From: PALSA-1003 sp963791945
GTDB taxonomy: Bacteria > Pseudomonadota > Gammaproteobacteria > Burkholderiales > Casimicrobiaceae
DNA length: 64,000 nt
NCBI GenBank assembly: GCA_963791945.1
Contig: CAWBUD010000004.1
Span: 1-64,000 of the forward strand
Direction: 5' to 3'
Shown here: piece after piece, positions 24,791 through 34,035 of the stretch
Layout of the letters: every line of letters begins with the position of its first letter
Numbering within the stretch: the first letter of the stretch is position 1
The notes under the pieces: generated by a model
Told to the model about the DNA's origin: nothing
Seen by the model: only the letters and a program-made list of their open reading frames with translations
Database searches by the model: none
Position numbers and translations under genes: made by a program

Positions 24791-26346
24791 CTATTCTGTT
24801 GAAGAACTCGATGTTTAACAGGACCAAGGTCCGGGCTTGAGCGGTCGTTTGGCAGTGCTCGATCGAGTCAGTCGCGTAGACACTCCTCAGGCAGGCGCTA
24901 GTTCTCCTTTTTCTGCTATCGGCGCTAACCATTTCGCCATTCGTCGCAGATTCTGCGCAGCCGCGGCCAGCAGGAACTCGTCATTTGCGCCACTGAGCCC
25001 CCGCAATCGTAGTCGATCCAACTTCAGGATCCGTTTGAGGTGAGCGAACAGCATCTCGACCTTCTTGCGGTCCTTGCGCGATTGCTTGTAACCATCGGTC
25101 TTGGCAACATCACGAGCCACATCGCGGGCGGATTCATGAACGCTGCGAACGATCTTCCGAACCCGGTCGTTCGGACAGCAGCGCGCCTTCATCGGACATG
25201 TCGCGCAATCGAATTGGCTGGCTCGATAGATGATGGTGTCGGCCTTGGTGACGTGGGTGCGCAGGTTCTTGAATGCGCGCCATTGGCGGCGCAGCACATG
25301 GCCCTGCGGGCAGCGGTACTCGTCGGCCTTCTCGTCCCACTTGAAGTCGCTGCTCGATAGCGTCTTATCGTTGCGGTTTGTGTTGTCCCACACCGGCACG
25401 TGCGGCTCGATCTGCTTCTCCTCGACCATCCATCCCAGAATTTCTGCCGTGCCGTAATTGGTGTCGCCGATCAACCGCTGCGGCTTGAGAGCAAACCGCG
25501 TCTCAACCCGGTCGATCATCGTCCTGGTAGCCTTGATTTCGTCGGTCTTGTAGGCGGGTGTCGCCTCAACGTCGACCACAATGCCTGCGGCGGTGTCGAC
25601 CAGATAGTTCGCCGAATAGGCGTAGAAGGCCGGGCCACCCGCAGCACTCCACCGTGCCGCCGGATCGGTCAGCGAGATATTCTTAGGCGTGCTCGTCTCC
25701 ACCTCTGCCTGATCCAGAGCCGCCAGATATTCACGCACCGGGCGGCTGATCGATTGCCCGTCAGACCAGTCGGCCTCAGCACCGGGCACGCCGCGTTGAC
25801 GGTTGGCGTCGGCCTTAACTAGGCTGGCATCGATGGCAAACCCTTCACCACCCACCAGCCCCTCCCGCACACAGCGCTCCAGGACCTGCTCGAACACGAA
25901 ACGCAGTGTGTCGCTGTCACGGAAACGACCATGCCGGTTCTTCGAGAACGTCGAGTGGTCCGGCACTTGGTCTTCCAATCCCAGCCGGCAGAACCAGCGA
26001 TACGCCAGGTTCAGGTGCACCTCCTCGCATAGCCGCCGCTCCGACCGGATGCCGAAGCAGTAACCCACGATCAGCATGCGAATCAGCAGCTGGGGATCAA
26101 TCGAGGGACGGCCGGTATGGCTGTAAAACGGGGCGAGGTGCTGGTGCAATTCACCTAGATCAAGAAACTGATCAATTCCGCGTAACAAATGATCGGACGG
26201 AACGTGATCGTCGAGATTGAAGGAGTAGAACAGCTGCTTCTGTCCGCCAGGCCGTTGTCCCATCATCCTTGCCTCTCCCTCGATCACCTTGGCTTCAAGC
26301 ATAGCCACAAGGCGCTCATTTTCAAGGGGGTTTTTCAACAGAATAG
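24791..26346 (-). mobile_element. IS1182-family insertion sequence, complete
   Basis: A 1.56-kb element bounded by inverted ends. The left end is CTATTCTGTTGAAGAAC at 24791; the right end, read on the other strand from 26346, is CTATTCTGTTGAAAAAC (one difference in 17). It encodes one transposase. A target duplication is not obvious by eye. Confidence 0.82.
24887..26302 (-). CDS. IS1182 family transposase
   Basis: A 471-residue DDE transposase, full length for the family. The N-terminal domain shows LFYSFNLDDHVPSDHLLRGI and HTGRPSIDPQLLIRMLIVGY. The catalytic region includes GFAIDASLVKADANR (first Asp), LIGDTNYGTAEILGWM (second Asp) and KKVEMLFAHLKRIL (final Glu). A cysteine cluster (CATCPMKARCCPN) precedes the end. 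ATG 26302 gives the longest ATG frame; ATG 26266 (MMGQRPGGQ) has a better ribosome site (GGGAGAGGCAAGG). The frame is unbroken, so the element may still be active. Confidence 0.93.
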   Translation of the reverse strand: MLEAKVIEGEARMMGQRPGGQKQLFYSFNLDDHVPSDHLLRGIDQFLDLGELHQHLAPFYSHTGRPSIDPQLLIRMLIVGYCFGIRSERRLCEEVHLNLAYRWFCRLGLEDQVPDHSTFSKNRHGRFRDSDTLRFVFEQVLERCVREGLVGGEGFAIDASLVKADANRQRGVPGAEADWSDGQSISRPVREYLAALDQAEVETSTPKNISLTDPAARWSAAGGPAFYAYSANYLVDTAAGIVVDVEATPAYKTDEIKATRTMIDRVETRFALKPQRLIGDTNYGTAEILGWMVEEKQIEPHVPVWDNTNRNDKTLSSSDFKWDEKADEYRCPQGHVLRRQWRAFKNLRTHVTKADTIIYRASQFDCATCPMKARCCPNDRVRKIVRSVHESARDVARDVAKTDGYKQSRKDRKKVEMLFAHLKRILKLDRLRLRGLSGANDEFLLAAAAQNLRRMAKWLAPIAEKGELAPA

Positions 26347-26568
26347 GTCGACTGCCGGCGTTGAAGCAAATCGACCGAGTGGCAGCTCAATGGCGGGCAG
26401 CTGCCATTCAGGGCATGAACGGCCGGTGTCGCTCATCGAGCCGCCGCTCATCGCCGCGAAGTGAAGGACCGTGTCCGACCCTGACCGGCCACTCGTCTGA
26501 CGAAGCAGCGGACATTCTACGGTGCAATACCAACGATTTCGGCGGCGCCACCAGCAACGAGTGAGGGA

Positions 26569-27144
26569 TCATGGACCAAGCGAGAGCCCTGTGTGCGCAA
26601 GGAAGGACTTGAGCAAATCAGGTCGACGCTTTAGCCGAACAAACTCTTTGTCCAGTGTTGTGCGCAATTCCGTTAGGTCATGTGGACAGTAGTTAGCCAA
26701 GCGTCCCCACTTCACATGCCCCCAAACCAGATCAACGGGGTTAAGCTCCGGTGCATAGGGCGGAAACGCATGCGCTTCGATCGAGGGATGCTCCGCAAGA
26801 TACCGCTTCATCGCGCTACCCCAATGAATGGGGATCTCATCCCAGATAAGTGTCATTTGCCCTTTCAGGGTATTGCTGAGTTCGTCGATAAACTGTGCGA
26901 CGGTCGGACCACGAAAATTAGTATTGTCCGCCGATAGTTGATAGTGAAATTCGAAATTCTGGTCTCGCCGCCGAATACTGATAGCTCCAATCACTGAGAT
27001 TCGATCATGGGGCCTGTTAATTTTGAGAATCGGCGTCTGACCTCTTGGAGCCCATGTTCGTCTGACGAGCGGTTCCAGCATAAAACCTGCTTCGTCAACG
27101 AAAACGATGTAGCCCCAATCGACGAGAGATCTATTGAAAATCAC
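26569..27144 (-). pseudogene. IS630-family transposase, 5' truncated
   Basis: The frame of 191 residues covers only the DDE domain. VFVDEAGFMLEPLVRRTWAP has the first Asp, MTLIWDEIPIHWG the second, and FPPYAPELNPVDLVWGHVK the final motif. The N-terminal helix-turn-helix part of about 150 residues is missing; the frame upstream hits a stop a few codons before the ATG at 27144. It is therefore a relic or the second half of a broken two-frame transposase. Confidence 0.78.
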
Positions 27145-27334
27145 AGGCCGTCTCGTTCAGTCAGCTCCCACCGACCACACGGGGGCTTGCCAATACATCC
27201 TCTAGGACATCAGGGAAGGCGACGCGATAGTTCCTCGCTAGAATTCACTCACACGGTTACCGCGTCACCTTCTCTTCCCACCACCAATCTTACGTACAGC
27301 GGCAAATCCAATGACAGCTATGAGGAGCAAAGCT

Positions 27335-27440
27335 GGACGGCAGCTCCTGGCCGATAGCGCCAATCCGGCCGACGGCGGCGGATGGCTGCTCTCCGTCTGA
27401 AGCTGTCGGCTGGTTGGCGTCGGCCAATGGCAACTGATGG
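27335..27440 (-). repeat. Dispersed ~100-bp repeat, copy R1' (inverted)
   Basis: On the minus strand it reads CAGTTCGGCCATCAGTTGCC, then TTGGCCGACGCCAACCAG, GCTTCAGACGG and TTGGCGCTATCGGCC. It aligns with 7416-7520 over its length with scattered mismatches and small gaps. Confidence 0.6.
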
Positions 27441-27627
27441 CCGAACTGCGTCATTGCGCTAGCCGCTCCAGTTTTCATCGCCCCAACTAAGCGCAGCGGC
27501 AACGGTTGGGGCAACGCTCAATCTGCGCGCGGGCCCTCATCGCGCGTCACGTGGTGCAGCCTCCTGACTCGATGTTCGCGCCCCTAGCACTGAGCGACTC
27601 TACTTTCTGAAATAAGCAACCTCACCC

Positions 27628-27880
27628 TTGGCACCGGGTACTGGACACTCAGCTCTTCGCCCCTCGCCCTGAGCCCCCAGTACTGCGTTCTTCGAGCGCA
27701 GCGCGATGGACGGGTGCTTCGCTCTCAGTACTCCCGGGTACTGGGTACTGGGCACTCGGCACTTCGTCCGTCGCACTTAGAACTTCGTACCAAGTACGGC
27801 GCCCTCCATGCCGGCTGTGAGCACCCGGTACTTCGTTCCTCGCACTGAGCACCCAGTGCTGCGTTCTTCGTACGCGGGCG
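27628..27880. repeat. Degenerate 7-bp (GNNC+3) array G, longest
   Basis: Thirteen heptads in unbroken register from 27628 all end in C (GCAC, GTAC, ACAC, GCTC, GCCC, GCCC, GCCC, GTAC, GTTC, GAGC and on). After small register slips come TGGGTAC, TGGGCAC, TCGGCAC, TTCGTCC, GTCGCAC, TTAGAAC, TTCGTAC and CAAGTAC, then a second slip and seven more units. There are over 30 units in all. Confidence 0.82.
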
Positions 27881-27965
27881 CGTATAGATCCTCCCCGTCC
27901 GTAACAAATACTTTCGAATGCCAAGGGGGCTCTCACCGAGGCTCATTCAGGTCAATCGACCCGAT

Positions 27966-29957
27966 CTACGAACCGCCACCTCGACGCTTTCTCTCCTTCC
28001 ACTCCAGGACGAATCCGACCGCGCCAAGCAGCACAAAGCACAGCAGGACCGAGCCCAGGATCCAGCCACCGACCTCGCGGCCCCATTCGGCCAGCGTAAT
28101 GGCTGAGGCGAGCGTCGGTCCATAATTGCTGCTCGAGATCGCGCCAGCGAGCAACCAAAGCGGCACCGCGACCGCGAGGAAGCAGACTAGGAACCGCAGC
28201 GTCGGTCCCAGCAAACGCAAACGCTTGAAGCGCGCAAGCACCGCCGCCATCAGTTTGTTGCCCGCAACCTCGCCGCCGCGGGAATAGTTTTGCACTGAGC
28301 GCTCCCAGGCATTCCAGGCGGGATCGAGCACGAGGCGCGCGTAGAGAATGGCGAGACCCACGTAGAGCGCGAAACCGGCGAAGAACACGGCAATGTCGCG
28401 GAGACCGTAGCGTACGACGATGCGGGCCGTGATTGAAGCGGGATCGAACGGAATCATGTTCCACGCCGGCATCCAGAGAAATTCTCGCAGCGGGTCGCCC
28501 GCGCTCCAGAATGCCGCAATCGTCGCAACACCGATGGCGAGGCCCGCAAGCTTGCGAAAAACGATACGCCACTTGCGATGCGTGCCGAGTCGGGATGGAA
28601 CAGGCAGGCCGACCCATGCGCGAATTGCGCGCGCGACCTCGGGCACGAAATCATTGGGCGTCTTCCAGTAAGCGGTGTGGTCGGCGATCGAGCTGAGCAA
28701 GTTGACGACTTCGCGGCTGCGAAATCCCTCGAACTCAGGGTGGATCACCCGCCAGCCTTCGCCGCCCAGGAGCGGGCCTGAGGGCACCGGGTCGGAAGAC
28801 GCGTAGATATCCACCCATTGAAGATTCTTCCGCAGCAACAACGGCACATCCTCGGCGAGGCGTCGATCGATCTCCTCATCGCGTTTGCGGGCGAAGTAAT
28901 ACAGAAGAAAGAAAAGGGCGAGAAACGGTAATAGGTAAGGCCGGAGCAGCGCGAGCACTGGATCGCCAATTACGGCCGCCGCCGGCGCGCTGAAATATTC
29001 GATTTCGGAGGCCAGGACAAACCAGGCCATTAGAACAAAAAAGGGGCCGATGAACCACAGCGCACCGCAGATCGACACGAAGAAGGGACGGTTCTGCGCG
29101 TCCGCCTCTAGCTCCATGAGCTTGCGAATGCCCGCGCCGTAGGTGACAAGGCGAAACTTGCCAAGATCAGCAATCGAGCGCAGCAAGTCGTAAATTACTG
29201 CCGCGCCTTGCGAGTGCGCCAGCACAATGACCGTCTTACTGCGGGAGGCGAGCCAGTCGAGATCAGCGCGCACTCGGCTCAGGATCGCTTGGCGGATGGC
29301 GACGTTCGCGGTATAGACCGAGGCATCGCCGAGAATCGCCGACGCCATCAGCGCTATGCGCTGGGCCAGTTGGCGCGCTGACGTGAGGGGCACGATGGCC
29401 ACGACAGCCACGAGGAGGAACAGCCACTGCATCGGGACGGCCACGAGGCAAACGCTCACCGCCGCCGCCAAAAACGCGTACACCGCTTCGACAGTGACTA
29501 ACCAGCGCGGGCGCTGCCTCCCTGCGCGATCGTAATGCCGCTCGCAAAGGCGCACCGGGAGGGAAAGACTGAAGATGACGTGGCGGATCATGATCCACGT
29601 TGCGTGGGTGAAGAGCCAGGGAAGCAGTCGGAGGTATGATGGCGGATCGAACACCCCTGCCCACCAGCTTTCTGCGAGGAGCATGCTCGTGCGTGCCGGT
29701 TGCTGCGTAACTATCGCCGACATACGGGCCGGCCCGGGATCGAGTTGCTGGCGAGGCTTGAGGAGCGTTTCGCCGTATCTCACCTTCGCGTCTTCGTTCT
29801 CGAATTCCTCAAGTAGCGGACGCGCGACATTCAGCAGCGTCTCACCCTCGGCCTGCACGCCGATACCGTGGACGCAAAGCACACCGACATCCGCGATGCC
29901 ATCGGCTTCCGCTGGCGACGGAAGCGTGGCGGGCGGCTCAGTGGCAGGGGCAGCCAT
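27966..29957 (-). CDS. Membrane-embedded alpha/beta hydrolase
   Basis: A 663-residue protein with a serine-hydrolase-like soluble part and many membrane segments. The start of the hydrolase fold reads VLCVHGIGVQAEG (oxyanion-loop region), and VIVLAHSQGAAVIYDLL carries the GxSxG-type nucleophile elbow (AHSQG). Hydrophobic stretches lie before the elbow (VYAFLAAAVSVCLVAVP) and repeatedly after it. The role may be lipid or ester hydrolysis at the inner membrane; the substrate is unknown. ATG 29957 is preferred over an upstream GTG/ATG because the family-like part begins there. It stands alone between noncoding gaps. Confidence 0.75.
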   Translation of the reverse strand: MAAPATEPPATLPSPAEADGIADVGVLCVHGIGVQAEGETLLNVARPLLEEFENEDAKVRYGETLLKPRQQLDPGPARMSAIVTQQPARTSMLLAESWWAGVFDPPSYLRLLPWLFTHATWIMIRHVIFSLSLPVRLCERHYDRAGRQRPRWLVTVEAVYAFLAAAVSVCLVAVPMQWLFLLVAVVAIVPLTSARQLAQRIALMASAILGDASVYTANVAIRQAILSRVRADLDWLASRSKTVIVLAHSQGAAVIYDLLRSIADLGKFRLVTYGAGIRKLMELEADAQNRPFFVSICGALWFIGPFFVLMAWFVLASEIEYFSAPAAAVIGDPVLALLRPYLLPFLALFFLLYYFARKRDEEIDRRLAEDVPLLLRKNLQWVDIYASSDPVPSGPLLGGEGWRVIHPEFEGFRSREVVNLLSSIADHTAYWKTPNDFVPEVARAIRAWVGLPVPSRLGTHRKWRIVFRKLAGLAIGVATIAAFWSAGDPLREFLWMPAWNMIPFDPASITARIVVRYGLRDIAVFFAGFALYVGLAILYARLVLDPAWNAWERSVQNYSRGGEVAGNKLMAAVLARFKRLRLLGPTLRFLVCFLAVAVPLWLLAGAISSSNYGPTLASAITLAEWGREVGGWILGSVLLCFVLLGAVGFVLEWKERKRRGGGS

Positions 29958-30095
29958 AGGATAAGTGTGCGGGCGAGCGGCGGGATGTACACGCGAATTG
30001 TCGCGACTTGGCTTAGCCGCCGTATTGATACAGGGCAAGCAGCCGTTACTCTGTTAGAGTCGCTGCGCTGCACACGGTCGTTCACGTTGAGTTGA

Positions 30096-30123
30096 GAACG
30101 AAGTACGCCGATCTCGGTACTCT
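30096..30123. repeat. 7-bp array H, cut by the IS21 end
   Basis: GAAC, GTAC, GATC and GTAC follow in exact 7-base register and stop one base before the IS21 terminus at 30125. The array may have been truncated by the insertion. Confidence 0.5.
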
Positions 30124-30413
30124 CTGTCAATGATCACGCGAACTGGACCAGGTGTGATCACGTAAAACTGACCAGGGCAACGTTCGATTTCAGAGTTTTG
30201 GTTGGAAGGTTGTTGTCCTTTCGTCATACTTCGAGGTGTGCAGCATCGAGCAGTAGGTCCGGTCTCGTGTTGGCGATCCAAGCGTAAAAGAGCAGGTTGC
30301 ACCAAGGTGGGGCGACTAGGAAGCCCTACACGCGCTTCGGCTGCGCTCCCAGGTCATGCAAGTACCCAATGATTTAGGTTCACGCTACTACCTTCTTGGT
30401 TGTCGCAACGATC

Positions 30414-31142
30414 TTAGCGCCGCTTCTTGAATCGGTAGCTGTCGTTGCCGGTCTCGACGATGTCGCAACGATGGGTCAGCCGGTCGAGCAGCGCGGTGGT
30501 CATCTTCGGATCGCCGAAGACGCCGCTCCATTCCGAGAACGACAGATTGGTAGTCACGATCAGGCTGGTCTTCTCGTAGAGCTTGCTGATGAGGTGGAAC
30601 AGCAACGCGCCGCCATTGGCGCTGAACGGTAGATAGCCCAGTTCATCGAGCACCACGACATGGGTGTGCGTGAGCCGATGTGCGAGACGGCCCTGCTTGC
30701 CGGCGTTCTTCTCCAGTTCGAGTTGATTGACGAGGTCGACGACGTTGTAGAAGCGGGTGCGCTTGCGGCACTTCACGGCGTGCGCGGCGATGGCGATGGC
30801 GAGGTGGGTCTTGCCGGTGCCCGGGCCACCGACCAACACGATGTTGCGGGTCTCGGTGGTGAACTCGCCGCCGTAGAGCTGGCGGATCTGCTGCTCGTTG
30901 ACTGGTGACTCGGCGAACTCGAAGCTGTCCAGATCGCGGTAGACCGGGAATTTGGCCACACTCATCTGGTAGCGCACCGAGCGCGCCTGGCGTTCGGCGT
31001 CTTCGGCCTGCAGCAGGCGTCCGAGCACATCGAACGGGGTGCGGGTGCGTTTGATGCCCTCGTCGATGACTTCGTCGAAGGCGGCCACCATCCCGTGCAG
31101 GCGCAGTGCCTTGAGCCGGGCAATCATCTCAAGCCGCTCCAT
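30414..31142 (-). CDS. istB: IS21 helper ATPase IstB
   Basis: A 242-residue AAA+ ATPase, the transposition helper of IS21 elements. The Walker A motif is GGPGTGKTHLA and the Walker B is VVVLDELGYLPF. NLSFSEWSGVFGDPKMTTAL is the typical sensor/arginine-finger region. ATG 31142 gives the family start MERLEMIARLKALRLHGM; longer frames upstream are part of istA. It overlaps the end of istA by 14 bases and should be translationally coupled. The frame is intact. Confidence 0.93.
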   Translation of the reverse strand: MERLEMIARLKALRLHGMVAAFDEVIDEGIKRTRTPFDVLGRLLQAEDAERQARSVRYQMSVAKFPVYRDLDSFEFAESPVNEQQIRQLYGGEFTTETRNIVLVGGPGTGKTHLAIAIAAHAVKCRKRTRFYNVVDLVNQLELEKNAGKQGRLAHRLTHTHVVVLDELGYLPFSANGGALLFHLISKLYEKTSLIVTTNLSFSEWSGVFGDPKMTTALLDRLTHRCDIVETGNDSYRFKKRR

Positions 31143-32685
31143 GGGGGACCTCCGTGGAGGCGAGCACCGGCAGCGTGAGCAACGCGGCCAGCGCGAGCTT
31201 CTTGAGCAACGTGTCGTAGCGACCGACATCGGCCCGTGGCTCTTCCTTCAGGCGCAGCTCCGCTGGCGTGGCCACCGGCTTGATGGTGGGCTGCGGCTTG
31301 AGGCGATTGAGCGCGTTGAGCACGTAGTCGGCCGTCGGGGTGCCGGCTTCGAGCGCGAGCTCGCAGGCTACCGTCACCGCCTCCAGGCCGTCGCTGCGGA
31401 TCGCGTTGAGCACCAGGACGAACTGGCGATCGCCACCGAGCTTCTTGAGCACCCGGTCGCGCAACTCGAGAATCGCCGCTGGCAGCGGCCAATCCTTGAA
31501 CGGCGCGCCATTGCGCAACGCCCCTGGCTTGGTCGCGAGCGCCGGCACGTAGTGCCAGGGATCGAAGAAGGTCCGCTCGCGCTCGAAGCTGCGTACGTGC
31601 TCGGCGACGATCTGCCCGTCGGCGACCATCACGATGCGCTCGGCGTAGGCGCGCACCGACACGGTCTTGCCCGCGAAGCTACAGTCGACGCTGTAGCGAT
31701 TGCGGTCGTAATGCACGAGCGCGGTGGAACTCACCCGCACCTCGCGTTCGGCAAAGCCGTCGTAGGGTGCCGGCAGGGGCAGCAGCGCCGGACGTTCCTC
31801 CGCCTCGTACACCGCCCAGCGGGTGCGCTCACGCTGTTCCGGGTGGGTGATGCGCTGTGCGATCTCCACACAGCGGCGTTCGAGCAGCGCGTTGAGTTCG
31901 GCCAGGTCGGCACATTTGAGTCGCGGCGTGAACACCTGCTCGCGCACATGCCCCACCTGGTTCTCGACCTGCCCCTTCTCCCAGCCGGCCGCCGGCGTGC
32001 AGGCCACCGGCTCGATGAGGTAATGGCTCGCCATCTGCAGGAAGCGCCGGTTGTACTGGCGCTCCTTGCCCACGAAGATCAGATCGACCGCCGTCTTGAG
32101 ATTATCGTAGATGCCGCGCCGCGGCACGCCACCCCACAGCTGGAACGCTCGCCAGTGCGCATCGAACACCATCTCCTGCGCTTCGCGCAGGTAGGCTACC
32201 GCGAGAAACACCCGGCTGTGCGCGAGCCGCAAGTGCGCCACCTTGACCGTCTGCACCTGCCCGTCAAGCTCGACCGTCTCGTAGCTCCAGTCGAACTGAT
32301 AGGCTTCGCCCGGAGCAAACGTCAGCGGAATGAACACCTGGCCACCGCCGCCGCGCTCGCGCTCAGCCTTCCAGCCCCGCACCGCACGCTGCAGCGTCGG
32401 ATACGAGCCAGCGAAGCCTTCCTCGACCAACGTGTCGTACAGACGTTGCCCATTGCGCCGCTCGCGCAGCGGTTTACCTGCATCTTCGCTCAATAACTCC
32501 AGCAGCCGCGCCACCCACGGCCCCAGGACCGGAAATCGCTTGGGCCGCGCCTTGTACTTCGGGTTGGTGATGTTGGTCTTGAGATACTTCTTGACGGTAT
32601 TGCGCGACGCGCCCAGCCGCCGCGCGATCTGACTGATGCTCAGTTTGTCGATCCGATGCCAGCGCCGGATCTTGCCGATTGTTTC
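31129..32685 (-). CDS. istA: IS21 transposase IstA
   Basis: A 518-residue transposase from GTG 32685 (a GTG at 32697 is also open; GGAG fits the shorter form). An N-terminal helix-turn-helix (KLSISQIARRLGASRNTVKK) is followed by the RNase H-like catalytic core with QFDWSYETVELDG (first Asp), GGVPRRGIYDNLKTAV (second Asp) and GWEKGQVENQVGHVRE (Glu). The C-terminal beta domain is YSVDCSFAGKTVSVRAYAE. Length and motifs match functional IS21 members, so the element may be active. Confidence 0.93.
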   Translation of the reverse strand, partial: ETIGKIRRWHRIDKLSISQIARRLGASRNTVKKYLKTNITNPKYKARPKRFPVLGPWVARLLELLSEDAGKPLRERRNGQRLYDTLVEEGFAGSYPTLQRAVRGWKAERERGGGGQVFIPLTFAPGEAYQFDWSYETVELDGQVQTVKVAHLRLAHSRVFLAVAYLREAQEMVFDAHWRAFQLWGGVPRRGIYDNLKTAVDLIFVGKERQYNRRFLQMASHYLIEPVACTPAAGWEKGQVENQVGHVREQVFTPRLKCADLAELNALLERRCVEIAQRITHPEQRERTRWAVYEAEERPALLPLPAPYDGFAEREVRVSSTALVHYDRNRYSVDCSFAGKTVSVRAYAERIVMVADGQIVAEHVRSFERERTFFDPWHYVPALATKPGALRNGAPFKDWPLPAAILELRDRVLKKLGGDRQFVLVLNAIRSDGLEAVTVACELALEAGTPTADYVLNALNRLKPQPTIKPVATPAELRLKEEPRADVGRYDTLLKKLALAALLTLPVLASTEVPHGAA

Positions 32686-32799
32686 CACGCATAACACTCC
32701 AGGTCACTCCGCTCGCCAAAGAGCGGAAGCATGACAGCCTGGTCTGTTTTACGTGATCAGACTGCCCGAAACCTGGTCAGTATTGCGTGAGAACTCACA

Positions 32800-34034
32800 A
32801 TCTTGAGGCCAGCTACGGTAGGACGAAGCATGTCTGCAGTGATCTTAGCTCTAATCCGGGAACCGACGGCTGGTGCGACTCGCTTAACCTTGCCGAGCGC
32901 CGACAAGTCGTGGTCATTGCATCTGCCGGCAATCAAAACAACGTGAAGCGAGTGTCGACTGATGCTAAGGCAACCCAGTTCCCCGCAAGCGAGCCTAACG
33001 TTGTGTCCGTAGGGGGCACAGTGTACGGTGATACGCTGTGGCAAAACGACTATTTGTGTGATAACTACGGCGCCTGCAGCACGGACGGAACGAACCTCGA
33101 TAAGGTCGACATGGTTGCGCCAGCCAAGCGCATAGTCTCAACGTTCTATCGCGCCGGCAGCTACGGTTATCCTTGGTGCGAGGATGCCGACAACCAAACC
33201 ACCTATAGCGGCGAGGTCGGGTACGATGAGTGCACGGGCACTTCAATGTCCGCGCCGCACGTAACAGGCGCGCTCGCAATCGCTCGATCGGTCAACCCAC
33301 TATTATCGCGGGCGAGCCTTGTCTCTACGGCGGTGGCGTATGCGCGGACTGTGGCAGGTACGTACCGGATGCCGGACGTTCTCGCCACCGTTCAAGCCGT
33401 CACACGTCCCAACGGACTGACTCCGATGTTCGCGCTTTGGGTAAGCGGCACGAACGGTAGTCCGGACAACCGTCTGTTCACCTCGGCGCCGCAGATGGCG
33501 AGTGCGGCGATCAACGGAACCATGCTGCCTACCCTTAACTATTCGTCGACGCCGGTCTATTACTTGACCGATACCAATGCGCACAGCGTCTCCGGGTTTA
33601 CTTTCCCGGACATCAGTGGCGCGCAGGCGACGCCATATGCATACTTCAAGGTATACAGCGAGTTTCAGGTCTCCGGAGTGCAAATGCTCCCGCTCTACCG
33701 GCTCAGCAAGGCTGAAGACATCGGCAACGGTTTTGATTCGTGCGGGTTTCCGCCGCCAATCAGCAAAGCGAACCCCGTGATACACATTTACACAACGAGC
33801 GATACGGAAAAAAGTCAGCTAATGGCTCGGACCCAAGGAAACTGCTTTAACTACGACGGTATCGAGGGCTACGTGGCTTCGTATAACTGGACTGGTACCC
33901 TCCAGGCGCTCTACCGACTTTACAATCCGACGGCGGATTCGTACATTTTGGTCAACTCCGGCAAGCTCTCGCTCGCCCAGTCGCTTGGCTATACACAGAA
34001 TCAAACAACCCTTGGATGGGTGGTTAAGAATTGA
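32800..34034 (+). pseudogene. Subtilisin-family (S8) protease, N-terminus lost at IS21
   Basis: The remaining frame holds the second half of a subtilase: VVVIASAGNQNNVKRVS with the oxyanion Asn, and CTGTSMSAPHVTGALAIA with the catalytic Ser. The catalytic Asp and His regions and the signal peptide are absent, and none are found left of the IS21, so the insertion was accompanied by a deletion. The C-terminal 200 residues (LYRLYNPTADSYILVNS) resemble the DUF5648-type lectin-like domain seen in the next gene and at 38436. It cannot be an active protease as it stands. Confidence 0.85.
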
Positions 34035-34035
34035 C

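Larger units (their letters stand above)
27145..27965. other. Noncoding gap with dispersed repeat R1' and array G
   Basis: About 820 bases with no gene. It holds the inverted copy of the ~100-bp repeat (27335-27440) and the longest 7-bp array (27628-27880), the same pair of elements that fills the 7.2-7.5 kb gap. Confidence 0.6.
30125..32799 (-). mobile_element. IS21-family insertion sequence, complete
   Basis: A 2.68-kb element with the two genes istA and istB. Both ends begin TGT and carry two nested repeats. The outer left repeat is TCACGCGAACTGGACCAGG and the outer right, inverted, is TCACGCAATACTGACCAGG. The inner pair, TGATCACGTAAAACTGACC and TGATCACGTAAAACAGACC, is nearly identical. 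No target duplication is seen, consistent with a deletion beside one end. Confidence 0.85.

Noticed and set aside
5515..30123. The 7-bp arrays as a CRISPR array
   Set aside because: No constant repeat of 25 bases or more, no spacers of fixed length and no cas genes.
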